A stretch of 64,000 nt of DNA, taken from contig JAIWNF010000009.1 of the NCBI GenBank assembly GCA_025093555.1, positions 888,498 through 952,497 on the forward strand, in the 5' to 3' direction. The notes under the pieces were generated by a model. It saw only the letters and a program-made list of their open reading frames with translations. It searched no databases and was not told where the DNA came from. A program made the translations under genes and the position numbers. This document shows, piece by piece, positions 37,756-48,128 of this stretch. Each line of letters starts with the position of its first letter. The stretch's first letter is position 1. This stretch comes from Circinella umbellata (Eukaryota; Mucoromycota; Mucoromycetes; Mucorales; Lichtheimiaceae).

Positions 37756-38408
37756 TCTGCTAATTTTTTGATCAAATTGAACATTGTATGTTGTGGATCA
37801 TTGTTACATATGGTTTGCCGTAAGTTTGTTACTTTTTTTGGACTAATGATCTTGCCTTTACTGGTAAGAAATGACGAGATCGCATTATTTGTTGCATGAC
37901 TTTTGATCATGTTTATAACAATGACTTCTTCTTTTGTGTCAAGACGACGGGCCATGGAGTACGACGATATTTCCTGTGCAAGTTGGTGGCTATGCTCTCC
38001 ATGAAAAAACGACACAAGACGCCACTGCTGACTACGTACATTCAATGGCCGAAGAACCATATTGAATGGACATCCAAAACGTTGTGAGTTCACTTCTCGG
38101 TGCTTTGTTTCCTTTAGATTCATTGGTCCAAGAACTCCACCATGATCATTTGCAACAAATCTTTTTGGCTTTGAGTTTTTTTGTTCATATTCATGAACGT
38201 CATTATTGGCAGGTTTACCATAGTGTTTGCAAGCAAGAACCATTTTTCTTTTTTTACTTGAGAGATCACTTCTGGATGTGTATAGCGCGATTCCATTTTT
38301 TTTACTCCACTCAAAACAGGCATCTCTGGCAACATTATAATCGTGCCATGTTTCTTGGAGTTCATTAGGGATTGAGTTAGAAGATTTTGACGTTGGAAAG
38401 AATGACAA
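37713..38408 (-). pseudogene. FAR1-type DNA-binding domain of the MULE
   Basis: An open frame of about 230 codons, without an ATG at its start, containing ACFEWSKKNGIALYTSRSD, then Cys and His residues in KRKMVLACKHYGKP, RFGCPFNMVLRPL and FFHGEHSH. This is the WRKY-GCM1 zinc-binding arrangement (C...C...H-x-H) of FAR1 domains, used by Mutator-like transposases to bind element ends. The last about 13 codons (37713-37752) read through the inverted block and are not original. Confidence 0.75.
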
Positions 38409-38912
38409 TTTTAAAAAAAAAGTTATTTTGTCTTAAGAAGAAGAATTTAATAATATACTCATATTTCTCTTTATATATATATGACTTATGTTACAGCATG
38501 GTAGATCGCCATTAATATTGTCCTTATTCATATCATTTTGCTATCATATGAGACATTGAAGCGCTCAATGTGTGATTGAAGTACTTCGTATAAAGATATA
38601 AAATAAAGCAATAATACACTATGTTGATGTATTTGAATAATAAGTTATATAAAATAGAATAGAAATATGGGTTGTGGGAGTTCTTATATTCAGGAATATT
38701 ACATCTGAATCCACAAAAGTGAAATTTTATAATGAGTTTAAGAGACTTTATGCTCAAAGAAGACTATTGTTAAGTCAATTTAATTGTTAAAAGACTAAAA
38801 AATATTAAAGATAAAAAGAGAACTAAAGAAAAGATTCTATTGAAGTAATTTAGGCTATTTATACTATTCAAGTGTCGAATGAAATTCTACTAGCTTTATT
38901 TTTTTTTATTTA
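38409..38912. other. AT-rich spacer between MULE and DIRS fragments
   Basis: No gene recognised. It may include the unrecognised MULE end. Confidence 0.4.
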
Positions 38913-40397
38913 ATGTCAGCAAAAAAGCTTTTAAACAATAATAAATTTGTAATTGTTCTAATAATATATATGGATGTGCTTGGGCTAGAAATTAGCAAGG
39001 ATATTTACAATAAGAATGTTCAATGTTACTTATTGATGCTTCGAGATATCCGCTCTTTGCTTTTGAATATTCCCATACAAGTCAATGAAATGCGAAATAA
39101 TCTGGCCCTTCAAGCTATCAACCCTACCTTTTCATCTGCAACTTCTACCAACAGCAACTATACTATGCCACAAGAGAATTTTCAAGCTCTTTTACTTCAA
39201 CAAGCTTCTTCTGCTCAAGCCATCCAAAAAGCTAGTAATTTTCGAAATAACAGAAAATGCTTCAATGATAACAATTTTCAACAGTAACACTCAACTCGAC
39301 CTTTTCAATATCAGCAGTTTTTTTTATCAGGTCTGTCCTCTCAGCAGGGCGGTTTTATACTACAACAACAATACCCAAGGCCTCAACAACAACCAAGCTA
39401 CTTCAAGTTGGAGGAACCAGCCTACTTCTAATACCAACTAAAAGTTCTCTAGCAACAATCCTTACTACAGCAAAACACAATAATCAATTCACACCTAGTC
39501 ATTGGGGGTCGACTAAGCCAATTTTATACACAGTGGACCACTCTTTCAATTAACACCTGGCTACTGGACACAATCAAAAACGGGTTCAAAATACCAATCA
39601 TCATATTACCTCCACTCCAACAACAACCCCAACCTATAATCCCATACAACCAACAACAAAAGCAACTATTAGAACAAGAAATCAATCAACTATTGCAAAA
39701 AGAAGCCATAGTGTTGTATCCAACACATATTATTCATAAAGATAATTATTTGTCATTTTAATTATTAAAGTATAGTGTATTATTGATTATGCTTTGCTGA
39801 CATTTCGTGTATTTCTCTATTTGGACCATGATTTATAAGAACACAGATGTCTGTCTTCTATAATGACATAAGATAACAGCTGTGTAGATATATTATATGA
39901 TCAACCACTCAAAATCTAATCTTAATATCATTAATCTTATATTTATAATTCATATGGCTATGACAAATATAAATCTTATGTATACATATATCAATATATC
40001 CCACTGATAATAAGATTCATATAAGTAGAGATAATATTTATTTTAATAGACTTCAGTTCAATTATTGTTCTTTTGGGTCTCATTGACTTTTAAACGTCTC
40101 TTTTATTTCATTAAATTTCTATTGATATAACACATAGTACAAAAAGTTCAGCAACCAACTGCAATTTCTAGGTTTTACAGCAGCATGTTCGTCATCTCTA
40201 AGAAAAATGGTAGATCACACCCTATCTTCAATCTGAAATTATTGAACCATCATATTAAGGCTCCTCATTTCAAAATGGAAACCTTACAAGAGGTAACCAA
40301 ATTAATCAAACACAACAACTTTTTAACTTCAATCGACCTTTCTTCTGATGCATTTCTTTATATAGCTGTTCACCCAGAATCACGGAAATATCTTTGA
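38913..40397 (+). mobile_element. DIRS-type retroelement fragment
   Basis: The left part (38913-39441) encodes a Gln/Asn-rich gag-like protein (QVNEMRNNLALQAINPTF, runs of Q) with stops. From about 39496 the DIRS/PAT reverse transcriptase region starts: GGRLSQFYTQWTTLSINTW then KNGFKIP, QLLEQEINQLLQKEAI and, after an inserted LTR, SRFYSSMFVISKKNGRSHPI then APHFKMETL and FLTSIDLS. GGRL...W and FKMETL are hallmarks of DIRS-like tyrosine-recombinase retroelements. The fragment stops at 40397; the rest of RT, RNase H and the recombinase are missing. Confidence 0.75.
39712..40132. repeat. Solo LTR (421-bp family), copy 1, inside DIRS RT
   Basis: Begins TGTTGTATCC and ends GATATAACA, so it has TG...CA ends. 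The 5-bp target duplication CATAG is perfect (39707-39711 and 40133-40137). A second copy of the same length lies at 60150-60570. Removing the LTR and one CATAG restores the reading frame of the surrounding RT. No internal retroelement sequence remains, so it arose by LTR-LTR recombination. Confidence 0.93.
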
Positions 40398-41591
40398 AGA
40401 ATAAACAGAACTTTACATTTACTTCTATTATATTATATTTAAATATTGTTTTATAAATTAAAAATATTATTAAAATTTCTCTTTTTTTTTAGTTTGTTGC
40501 TATGATAAATATTTTTAATCAAAAAATTGAATTTCACATATAATTTAAAAAAACATTATCAAATATAATATGCTACAAATATGGAATCAGATATTAAAAT
40601 CATGGAGGAATATACTAATAAACATACATGATGAAAAAATAATTGAATATAGAAAAAAACTAAAAAATGAGATTAATAATTTAGTGATTGATAAATAGTC
40701 TTTTTTATGTCAAGATTGGAAGAAAACACAAAATAAGTTTAAACATAGAACAGAATTAAAAAATATTAAAAAATTAGAGAAATTAAAGATGAATTATTAA
40801 ATAAAATAGGTTATATATCCCTATCTTTGACATAATTGCTTTTATATAACTGGACATTGTGCTTGACGATTGGTAAGTGGTACTACTCTTTCTTTTTACA
40901 CACATACCCTTTCTCTGAATTACATTACTATAATGTATTTGTTTACTAATGGTGGTAGTATTTTATTTCTTTTTTCTTTGAGTAGATTTTATAACTTATG
41001 CAAATGATCATTGAAAAAAAAAGTGCTACAGATATGGGTTGATATTACAGTTTATATACTTGGATTTGGATAATGAATATTTGGATGATGAACATTTGGA
41101 CTGTACAAAATAGAGAGAGTATTGGGGCTTATAATTATATTATATATATCACTATGGTAATACAAATATCAAATAAACTATTCTAGATGTCTTCTTCAAC
41201 AATGGTTATTTTTTTTTATTTGCTATTCTTTGTTTTGGAAAGGGACAAATATTAGTATTATTATGAAATAATATAGGAAATGTTGTGACATAAATAATTT
41301 AAGGGATAATATGTTATAAGAAATATAATGAATAAGGATTAAGTAATAACATTTCAACATCTTTAGGATTAGATCATTTCAAAAAGTTTAGATCTAAAAA
41401 GTTTGATGAATCTTTGAGTTGATAAAATAATATTTGTCACATTTATTGACTTGCTACACTTACATTAAAAATATGGCATACTATTTAAATCCAATATTTT
41501 TATGTTTTTTTTATAAACACCTATAAAAAAAACACCCATTACCACTTTGAATCTTTCGGATGACTACATCATCAGATTGGATGATACACCC
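40398..41591. other. Very AT-rich spacer left of the chromovirus
   Basis: No gene supported. The end (about 41530-41591) is the left half of the chromovirus target and contains a small inverted repeat (ATCATC...GATGAT). It ends with the target-site copy CACCC (41587-41591). Confidence 0.5.
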
Positions 41592-42007
41592 TGTGGTATT
41601 TATGGATATGAATTTAACAGGAAAATAAGGTAAGTATAAAAAAATGATAACAGAATAAGTCTTGTGAGAATCTTTCAGGTGTTTTATTATATGAAAATAA
41701 TATTAAGATAAAAAGATATATGATAATTATTTCCATTACAAGTAAGTTTTATATATATATGTTTTAGATGTGTATTTTCCTGTATTTGTAGATGATGTTA
41801 TATGATGTTAAATTGTGTATTATGTGATTGTGAATAAATAAATTATGTTTGATTATTATATTTGTATATTGTATATAAAGTGTTATTGTGGTAGAATTAT
41901 TATTTGTGTATTTAGAAAGCAACCGATGTAAGATTATTTTATTGTTTTTTACATATAGTTTATATTTTAATTATCTGAGATGAAGGATTGACGTGTGCCA
42001 TACGACA
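41592..42007 (-). repeat. 3' LTR of the chromovirus
   Basis: 416 bp; on the plus strand it starts TGTGGTATTT and ends CATACGACA. It differs from the 5' LTR at 41618, 41734, 41824 and 41906, each time having C or G where the other LTR has T or A. Confidence 0.95.
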
Positions 42008-42100
42008 TCACCCCCTCTCAGGTTGCTTCCATATTTGTTTTTGTTTGTTTATTTTGTTTTGTTTTGTTTTATTTTATTTTATTTATTTTTTATTTATTCA

Positions 42101-45100
42101 TTATTTATTTGTGCGTCTGTTGGATTTACGGAGTGGTTCCGTCGTTTGTGATTCTAGTGTCTTACGTTTCCTAGAGTGTTGTTTATTATTTATTTTTTGA
42201 TGAGGTTGTTTTCCAAGTCGTTTCCAATAATCATGGATTGGCTTGGGTTGAGTAAAAGTGTCAGCTTTTTGCCAAGTGTCATCTTTTTCTTCATAACCTA
42301 CCCATCGTACTTTATATTCGTATACACCAGTTTCTATTTCTCGGTGTGCTACTATTGCTTTTACTTCATATAATTCATCACAGGGAATTACTTCATCTTG
42401 TGAGATAAGTTTCAATCGGTTAGGTGGATAATTTGATGCTTGCAAATTTCCAAGTTCATCTTTAAGTACATATGAACCACCACGAGTTTTTCGTACTACT
42501 TGATAAGGACCGTCATACTCATTTTCAAGTTTACTTCCTTTATCTGTTACTCTAACCATGACATGGCTGTTTGGTGGGAAATCAACAATCATATGTTTTT
42601 TATTAAATTTTTGTGCTTGTACATCAAGTATGGCTTGTACTCGTTCGTTAATGGCGGTCAATACAACTGTTTCCATTTTATGAATTCTTTTTTTAAGTTC
42701 TTCATATGATAATGGTTCTAATCCTACTTCGTTTCTGAAGTCTTGGAATTGATTCATTTTACGAGCAAACATTAACGTGTATGGCGCAGTGTCCGTACGT
42801 TTTGATATTTTTGCATTAATGGCCAGTTGAACACCAGGAACAAATACATCCCATGACTTGATTGCACCTCTTATACTTTTTCTTATAGCATGTACAGATG
42901 TTTGAACATATCTTTCAGCTGGGTTAGAACGGGCATGATAAGGAGTACTTTTACGATGATAAATACCAGCCGCTTCTGTTAGCTTAGACATGATTGAATT
43001 GACAAATTCAGAACCCCAATCTGTATTTATATAGCGTGGAAAAGAGAAATCTTGAAAGATTTGTATTAATGTCTTTGCTACAGTATCCGATTGTTTATTT
43101 GGAATTGCACGAAGTATGGTAAATTTTGTACATAAATCTACAGCAACTAGAAGATAATTATTTCCAGAGAGTGTAGTTTTGAATGGACCAGCTAAATCTA
43201 TTGCCCAATGATCTGCAGGTAAATAAGATTGTAAAGGTCTTAATGGATGATAACCATGTTTTATTATATTATTTTTTGCACATATATCACAAGCACGTAC
43301 GATACTTAATGCTTGGTGAAAAATACCGTTCCAATTTAATCCTTGACTTCGTAAGCCTTTTGTCATAGCTTCAGCGCCAAAGTGACCGAAGTTGTGCTGA
43401 TCTAATAATAATTTGTGGCGATCTTCCACTGGGGGTGTGATCATATCAACAAATGGATTATCAGCATGTAAGGATCGTAAATGTAGAGCATTGTTTAAAT
43501 CAAGTTTCGTATTACTAAAACTGTTTGATTGCGGAAGTGTATGTCTCAGTTGTGTAGAAACTGGAGCATTACCCCCTCTCAAAGAGTCAATATCATCTAT
43601 GTCTTCATATAAACGGCTTAGTTGGTCTGGAAGTGTATTTTGTAAACCAGGAATATGAGCAATTTTCATACCAGGATAAGATAAAATAGTTTCAAACCAG
43701 TTGATCATCATACGATTAGCAATTGGCTGTGTTTGTAACCAACATAAAGAGCGATGATCAGTATGAAGTTCAAATTCTCGACCATATACATATTGGTGAA
43801 ATTTGTGAAGAGCGAAAATGATAGCAAGAAGCTCTTTCTTGGTTGTGGAATAATTTCTTTCTGACTTTGATAATGTACGGGACATGAAAGCAATATGTCT
43901 TGTTTTATTGTTAATTATTTGATAAAGAACGCAAGCTATACCAGAATTACTAGCGTCAGTGCCAATATAAAAATTTTCATTTAAATTTGGATAGCGTAAG
44001 ATAGGAGCCTTAGTCAATATTTGTCGTACAGTGTCAAAAGCTTTTTGTTGTGCGACGCCCCATTTGCCTGTAAGAGTCTTTTCATGACGTAAAATATCAA
44101 TGGGAGACATAATTTTGGCACAGTTGGGTATGGACGAACGAAAATAATTAATTAGACCGCCGAATTTCATGCAATCCTTGCCTGTTTTTAAAGGTGGATA
44201 GTCTAAGACGGTTGTTACTTTACGAACGTCTAGAGCGATACCTTTAGAAGAAATACAGAATCCGAGTAAATGTGTGCTAGATTGAGCATAATTACATTTG
44301 TCAAGATTAAGGATGAGATTGGCATCTGTTAAAATTTTAATAACTTGAGAGACATGATCTGCATGTTCTTGCATGTTTGTTGATGCGACGATAATGTCAT
44401 CGATAAAACAGTTAACGAATGAAAGATCATAGAATAAAAGATTCATAACTCGTTGGAAAGCACTACTAAGAGTTTTTAATCCAAAACAACCTTTTGCATA
44501 TGAGTATTGTTTTCCTAAGAACATAAAACTAAGTTTTTGTTGATGCTCTTGTAGAACAGGAAATCTTTCAAATGCAGCTTTTAAATCAAGTGTTGTGAAG
44601 ACAGTACATCCACTTAATCGTGAAAAGATGTCTTGAATATTATTGATAGGATGTCTATCGTTATTACATAAAGCATTATTAATTCCACGTGTATCTAAGC
44701 AGAGACGATGTTTTTTAATACCATCGGGACCAGCTGCTTTAGGTACTGCTGTTAATGGTTGATTCCATGCTGTATTAACAGGAGCAGGAATGATAACACC
44801 TTCTCTTAACCAACGATTAATCGTTTCTTTTAATTCAGGGATTAAAGCTGATGGTAAAGGATATTGTGGTCTATATATCGTAATATTAGGTGGTGTATCT
44901 AACCGAATCATAGCTTCTGGTAAAGGACAGTATGATGTAAGTGGAATATTTTCATTTTGAGTTAAAAATGGTTTTATTTTTACATGAAAGCTAAGTTGTT
45001 GTTCTTTAGTTCCAGCAGGTGAATTATTAGGAGTAGGAACATCATGTGAAGTATCATCACTAATATGTGGATGTGGATTATCGTCCCAAGATGTTGCGAG

Positions 45101-46183
45101 ACCATGAATAGAAATACTCAGTTTTGGCATGAGATCCATCCCAATAGTCATTGTAGTATTTTCTGAAAGCGGTAAAGCTTCAAAGGTATGAGTGACTGTT
45201 TTGCCCCCATATTTTAAAAAAACATTTTTCACTTCCCCAACTCTTTTTCCTTCTAAACCCTCAATACATGTTATAACGGGAGCGTTATGTGTGAAAGGTG
45301 TAATGGTAAAATTATTTTTATTTAAAAAATTTATATGAAGAGATGACCGATCCGCACCTGTATCCAGCAAGGCTAGCGTTCTTATTTTATTCTGTAAAAT
45401 AATAGGAACAAAGATAGCGGAAGGTAAGTTTGTGTCATTCAAAATAGTTGGTTCATTTTTTAAATGGTTCTTTTTAATATTGGTAGAATATTGTAATAAG
45501 GAATTGTATTGACCATTACCTTTGTTATTATTAGATGAGGAATTCATCAGTTCATCGTCATCGACCTCCAGCAAGTCTTCCAACTGCGGGGTGACACGGG
45601 ACATACGGCTTCGTATGGTATTATTATTGTTATTATTATTATTATTAATGTTCGCACGTCTAGCATGAAGCATTTCGGCACACTGGTGACCCATCACAAA
45701 AGGAACACGGCGGCAGAAACGGCACCAATTCACCTTTGCGGCATTATATGGACCAGTGGAGCTACCTGGGAAACCATGATTATTATTATTCTGGCGATTA
45801 TTAAAAAAGCTATTGTTGTTGTTGTTGTTATTGCGAGAAGAACCAAGAACTTCTTTCAACTTATCACATTCCCAGCGACGATGGTTGGACTTGGGATATA
45901 ATGGACATGCATTTTTGTTGTTGATGGCTGGACCTTTTCCTTTGTTCTTTTTATTTTTATTATTGTTATTGTTGGACTTACGATGACGTTTCTTCGATGG
46001 TTTTTCTTCATCCGAGTCTTCATCTGAGTCACTTGAATCGTCGTCCGCCGAGGAAGGCGCCCAATCCCTAGCTTCTGACGAAGTGTCCGCAGCGACAAGA
46101 GATTGTACGGTTTGTACTACTGGCTCAATGTGGTCGGGTATCTTGTCACCATGGTGATTGGCAATAAGAATCCATGCTTGCTT
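42101..46183 (-). CDS. Chromovirus pol (PR-RT-RNase H-integrase-chromodomain)
   Basis: The frame is open from the stop at 46184-46186 down to 42101; the part from codon TTG 45859 encodes 1252 residues. Counting from that codon, domains are: Cys/His knuckle-like residues WCRFCRR...GHQC (about 44-59), retropepsin LDTGADRSS (about 164), reverse transcriptase with the active-site variant FIDD (about 483), RNase H with TDASNSG and TDHRS, integrase with the zinc module H-x3-H...C-x2-C (HNFGHFG...CDICAK) and catalytic D, D, E (WAIDLAGPF, NTDWGSEF, NPAERYVQ), then a chromodomain (about 1155-1225, YEVKAIV...YKVRWVGYEEKDDTW). Chromodomains steer integration towards marked chromatin in known chromoviruses. 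The frame has no stop, so it could be functional if translated. Confidence 0.93.
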   Translation of the reverse strand, partial: KQAWILIANHHGDKIPDHIEPVVQTVQSLVAADTSSEARDWAPSSADDDSSDSDEDSDEEKPSKKRHRKSNNNNNKNKKNKGKGPAINNKNACPLYPKSNHRRWECDKLKEVLGSSRNNNNNNNSFFNNRQNNNNHGFPGSSTGPYNAAKVNWCRFCRRVPFVMGHQCAEMLHARRANINNNNNNNNNTIRSRMSRVTPQLEDLLEVDDDELMNSSSNNNKGNGQYNSLLQYSTNIKKNHLKNEPTILNDTNLPSAIFVPIILQNKIRTLALLDTGADRSSLHINFLNKNNFTITPFTHNAPVITCIEGLEGKRVGEVKNVFLKYGGKTVTHTFEALPLSENTTMTIGMDLMPKLSISIHGLATSWDDNPHPHISDDTSHDVPTPNNSPAGTKEQQLSFHVKIKPFLTQNENIPLTSYCPLPEAMIRLDTPPNITIYRPQYPLPSALIPELKETINRWLREGVIIPAPVNTAWNQPLTAVPKAAGPDGIKKHRLCLDTRGINNALCNNDRHPINNIQDIFSRLSGCTVFTTLDLKAAFERFPVLQEHQQKLSFMFLGKQYSYAKGCFGLKTLSSAFQRVMNLLFYDLSFVNCFIDDIIVASTNMQEHADHVSQVIKILTDANLILNLDKCNYAQSSTHLLGFCISSKGIALDVRKVTTVLDYPPLKTGKDCMKFGGLINYFRSSIPNCAKIMSPIDILRHEKTLTGKWGVAQQKAFDTVRQILTKAPILRYPNLNENFYIGTDASNSGIACVLYQIINNKTRHIAFMSRTLSKSERNYSTTKKELLAIIFALHKFHQYVYGREFELHTDHRSLCWLQTQPIANRMMINWFETILSYPGMKIAHIPGLQNTLPDQLSRLYEDIDDIDSLRGGNAPVSTQLRHTLPQSNSFSNTKLDLNNALHLRSLHADNPFVDMITPPVEDRHKLLLDQHNFGHFGAEAMTKGLRSQGLNWNGIFHQALSIVRACDICAKNNIIKHGYHPLRPLQSYLPADHWAIDLAGPFKTTLSGNNYLLVAVDLCTKFTILRAIPNKQSDTVAKTLIQIFQDFSFPRYINTDWGSEFVNSIMSKLTEAAGIYHRKSTPYHARSNPAERYVQTSVHAIRKSIRGAIKSWDVFVPGVQLAINAKISKRTDTAPYTLMFARKMNQFQDFRNEVGLEPLSYEELKKRIHKMETVVLTAINERVQAILDVQAQKFNKKHMIVDFPPNSHVMVRVTDKGSKLENEYDGPYQVVRKTRGGSYVLKDELGNLQASNYPPNRLKLISQDEVIPCDELYEVKAIVAHREIETGVYEYKVRWVGYEEKDDTWQKADTFTQPKPIHDYWKRLGKQPHQKINNKQHSRKRKTLESQTTEPLRKSNRRTNK

Positions 46184-47025
46184 TTAGTACCGTTTATTCA
46201 AGGAGCACAAGTAGTTGAAGACGAGGTCTTGATTGTTTGGGATACCGTATTTAAACGCGTACTCTTGCATTTTGTTCGAATATTCGCGGAGAGGTTCAGT
46301 TTTACCCTGCTTCATGGTCTGGATACGATGACGTCTGTAGAAGATCGTGTACAGAGAAGTGAAATATTTTTCAACTTCTACTCGGAAAGATGACCAGTTC
46401 GTGATTCCATCCTTTTTCATAGTTGTCAATAACCATGCTCGTCGATTGGCGTCACAAGTGAGAGGGATAAGATGGCGCCAGTTTTGTTCGACATCAAGAC
46501 CATGAGCACCGAGGTGGACTTCAAAGTCATCCAGGAAAGTTTCCGCCGAGTCATAGCTTTCCCAACGTTTGTTATGGTGATGTTGACCTTTGAGTTGGAA
46601 AGCGGGCAGGTCTTTGGGAACCAGAGTGCTTTTGGATGAGGTTGCCTCTGTTTTTGTTGAAGAACGTAACTGATGTTGTTCTTGTAAAAGGTTTTCAATT
46701 ATAGCGAGATGATGCTTCCAATCTTCATGCTGTTGAACAAGGTTTTGTACCTCCTCGATGTTACCTCTGACAGTGGCAAGGTGCAACAATTAGCACTGCG
46801 AGCGATTTGTTGTTGGAAGTAATGAGCTGTTAAAGCAGGATCACTGCCGGGACCAAGGTCTTCTGGATTGATGCTACCCATACTATCTTGAACATCGGGA
46901 ATCCACATAGCTTCACCCATCATAGTATCATCGGCATGAGTGTTTTGAGATTGATTATTATTGTTAACAGGAGATTGGTTAACGGAAGATTGTTGGTTGT
47001 TGTTGGGGGATGAGTTGTTTGACAT
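46184..47025 (-). pseudogene. Chromovirus gag, broken by a frameshift and a stop
   Basis: It starts at the ATG near 47025 (MSNNSSPNNNQQSS) with an Asn/Gln-rich N-terminus. Near 46788-46795 the frame must shift (one base missing) to continue into LATVRGNIEEVQNLVQQHED and a capsid-like helical part with W, F and R residues typical of Ty3 gag (RRHRIQTMKQGKTEPLREYS). It then meets TAA at 46184-46186 after SLNKRY. The same frame continues as polar and lysine-rich sequence with CPLYPKSNHRRWEC, a nucleocapsid-like Cys/His motif, and leads into pol. Gag and pol thus share one frame, separated only by that stop. Confidence 0.75.
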
Positions 47026-47050
47026 TATATGATAGTTCACAAGAAAAAAA

Positions 47051-47466
47051 TGTGGTATTTATGGATATGAATTTAATAGGAAAATAAGGTAAGTATAAAA
47101 AAATGATAACAGAATAAGTCTTGTGAGAATCTTTCAGGTGTTTTATTATATGAAAATAATATTAAGATAAAAAGATATATGATAATTATTTCTATTACAA
47201 GTAAGTTTTATATATATATGTTTTAGATGTGTATTTTCCTGTATTTGTAGATGATGTTATATGATGTTAAATTGTGTATTATATGATTGTGAATAAATAA
47301 ATTATGTTTGATTATTATATTTGTATATTGTATATAAAGTGTTATTGTGGTAGAATTATTATTTATGTATTTAGAAAGCAACCGATGTAAGATTATTTTA
47401 TTGTTTTTTACATATAGTTTATATTTTAATTATCTGAGATGAAGGATTGACGTGTGCCATACGACA
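47051..47466 (-). repeat. 5' LTR of the chromovirus
   Basis: 416 bp, promoter LTR in element orientation. It contains a TATA-like run (47209-47219 on the plus strand). It carries T, T, A and A at 47077, 47193, 47283 and 47365. Confidence 0.95.
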
Positions 47467-48128
47467 CACCCATCTGCATCTGCATCCGCAGATGCAGATC
47501 AGATGAGCAGATATCAGATAAGATGAAGAATGCTACTGCATTCTACTCTCTAACCCTCTCAATTGTTTAATGTACAGACTCCATTGTACGTTTAGTGTTA
47601 GCAGACTTCAGGCTTACTTTTGAAGCTGCTTTTTGTTTTTCTGTTGCTTTTCTTTTAATATTCAGTTTATTCTTCTTCTCTATAAACTGAATGTTATACT
47701 TTTCATGAACAGTGAATAGTTTCTTTATAGAAACTAATAACATCAATGCTATACTTTATTAATAAGCTTTGCAGCTTATTAGTATCAATGACAATTTTGT
47801 TACTATTGAATGAACGTCTGTTTTGTGTAGGTGTAACCATCTTGCTCTTATTATTTTATTTTAAATATTTTGAGAAGTTATTTTATACAATAAAATAAAA
47901 TTTAATTTTTATTTTTCAAAAATTTTAAAAGTATGCATGCCAAGATATCTATACATAAATTAATTTAATAAAAAATAATCTGGCTACCCCATTTTATTAC
48001 GGCTATCTAACCAACTAGTTCCAACATGTCAGCATGTAGTTAACTATAACCTTGACTGGTCTCCATTAATATTAAGGTGCGGCGATTCGTTATATCAATT
48101 TACCGCGGATCGGAAAACAAATTAAAAG
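47467..48128. other. Hairpin-rich spacer between chromovirus and tRNA-Leu
   Basis: Starts with the right target copy CACCC. Five perfect short inverted repeats with 4-11-base loops lie at 47472-47499, 47527-47544, 47660-47692, 47717-47736 and 47760-47781. No protein gene is supported; a minus-strand frame of about 45 codons (starting MVTPTQNRRS) is too short to judge. Confidence 0.7.

Larger units (their letters stand above)
35406..38408 (-). mobile_element. MULE remnant with FAR1 and OTU domains
   Basis: A decayed Mutator-like transposase gene. On the minus strand, from right to left, it holds a FAR1/WRKY-GCM1-type zinc-finger domain, MULE transposase fragments and a C-terminal OTU-type cysteine protease domain. 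Frameshifts and stops occur throughout, and an internal piece is inverted. I could not see terminal inverted repeats or the target duplication. The copy sits about 390 bp upstream of the gamma-SNAP start and on the same strand. Confidence 0.75.
41592..47466 (-). mobile_element. Full-length Ty3 chromovirus
   Basis: A 5875-bp element bounded by two 416-bp LTRs (41592-42007 and 47051-47466) and a perfect 5-bp target duplication CACCC (41587-41591, 47467-47471). It is read on the minus strand, so the right LTR is the 5' LTR. The polypurine tract lies next to the 3' LTR (42008-42020, minus strand TGAGAGGGGGTGA). The gag part is broken by one frameshift and one stop, while pol is open. The LTRs differ at four bases in 416, so the insertion is recent. 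Confidence 0.95.

Noticed and set aside
42176..43893. Plus-strand and short minus-strand frames across the chromovirus pol
   Set aside because: Shadows of the long pol frame.
47540..47860. Short minus-strand frame starting MVTPTQNRRS
   Set aside because: Only about 45 codons before TGA and dominated by the hairpin repeats; not enough to call a gene.
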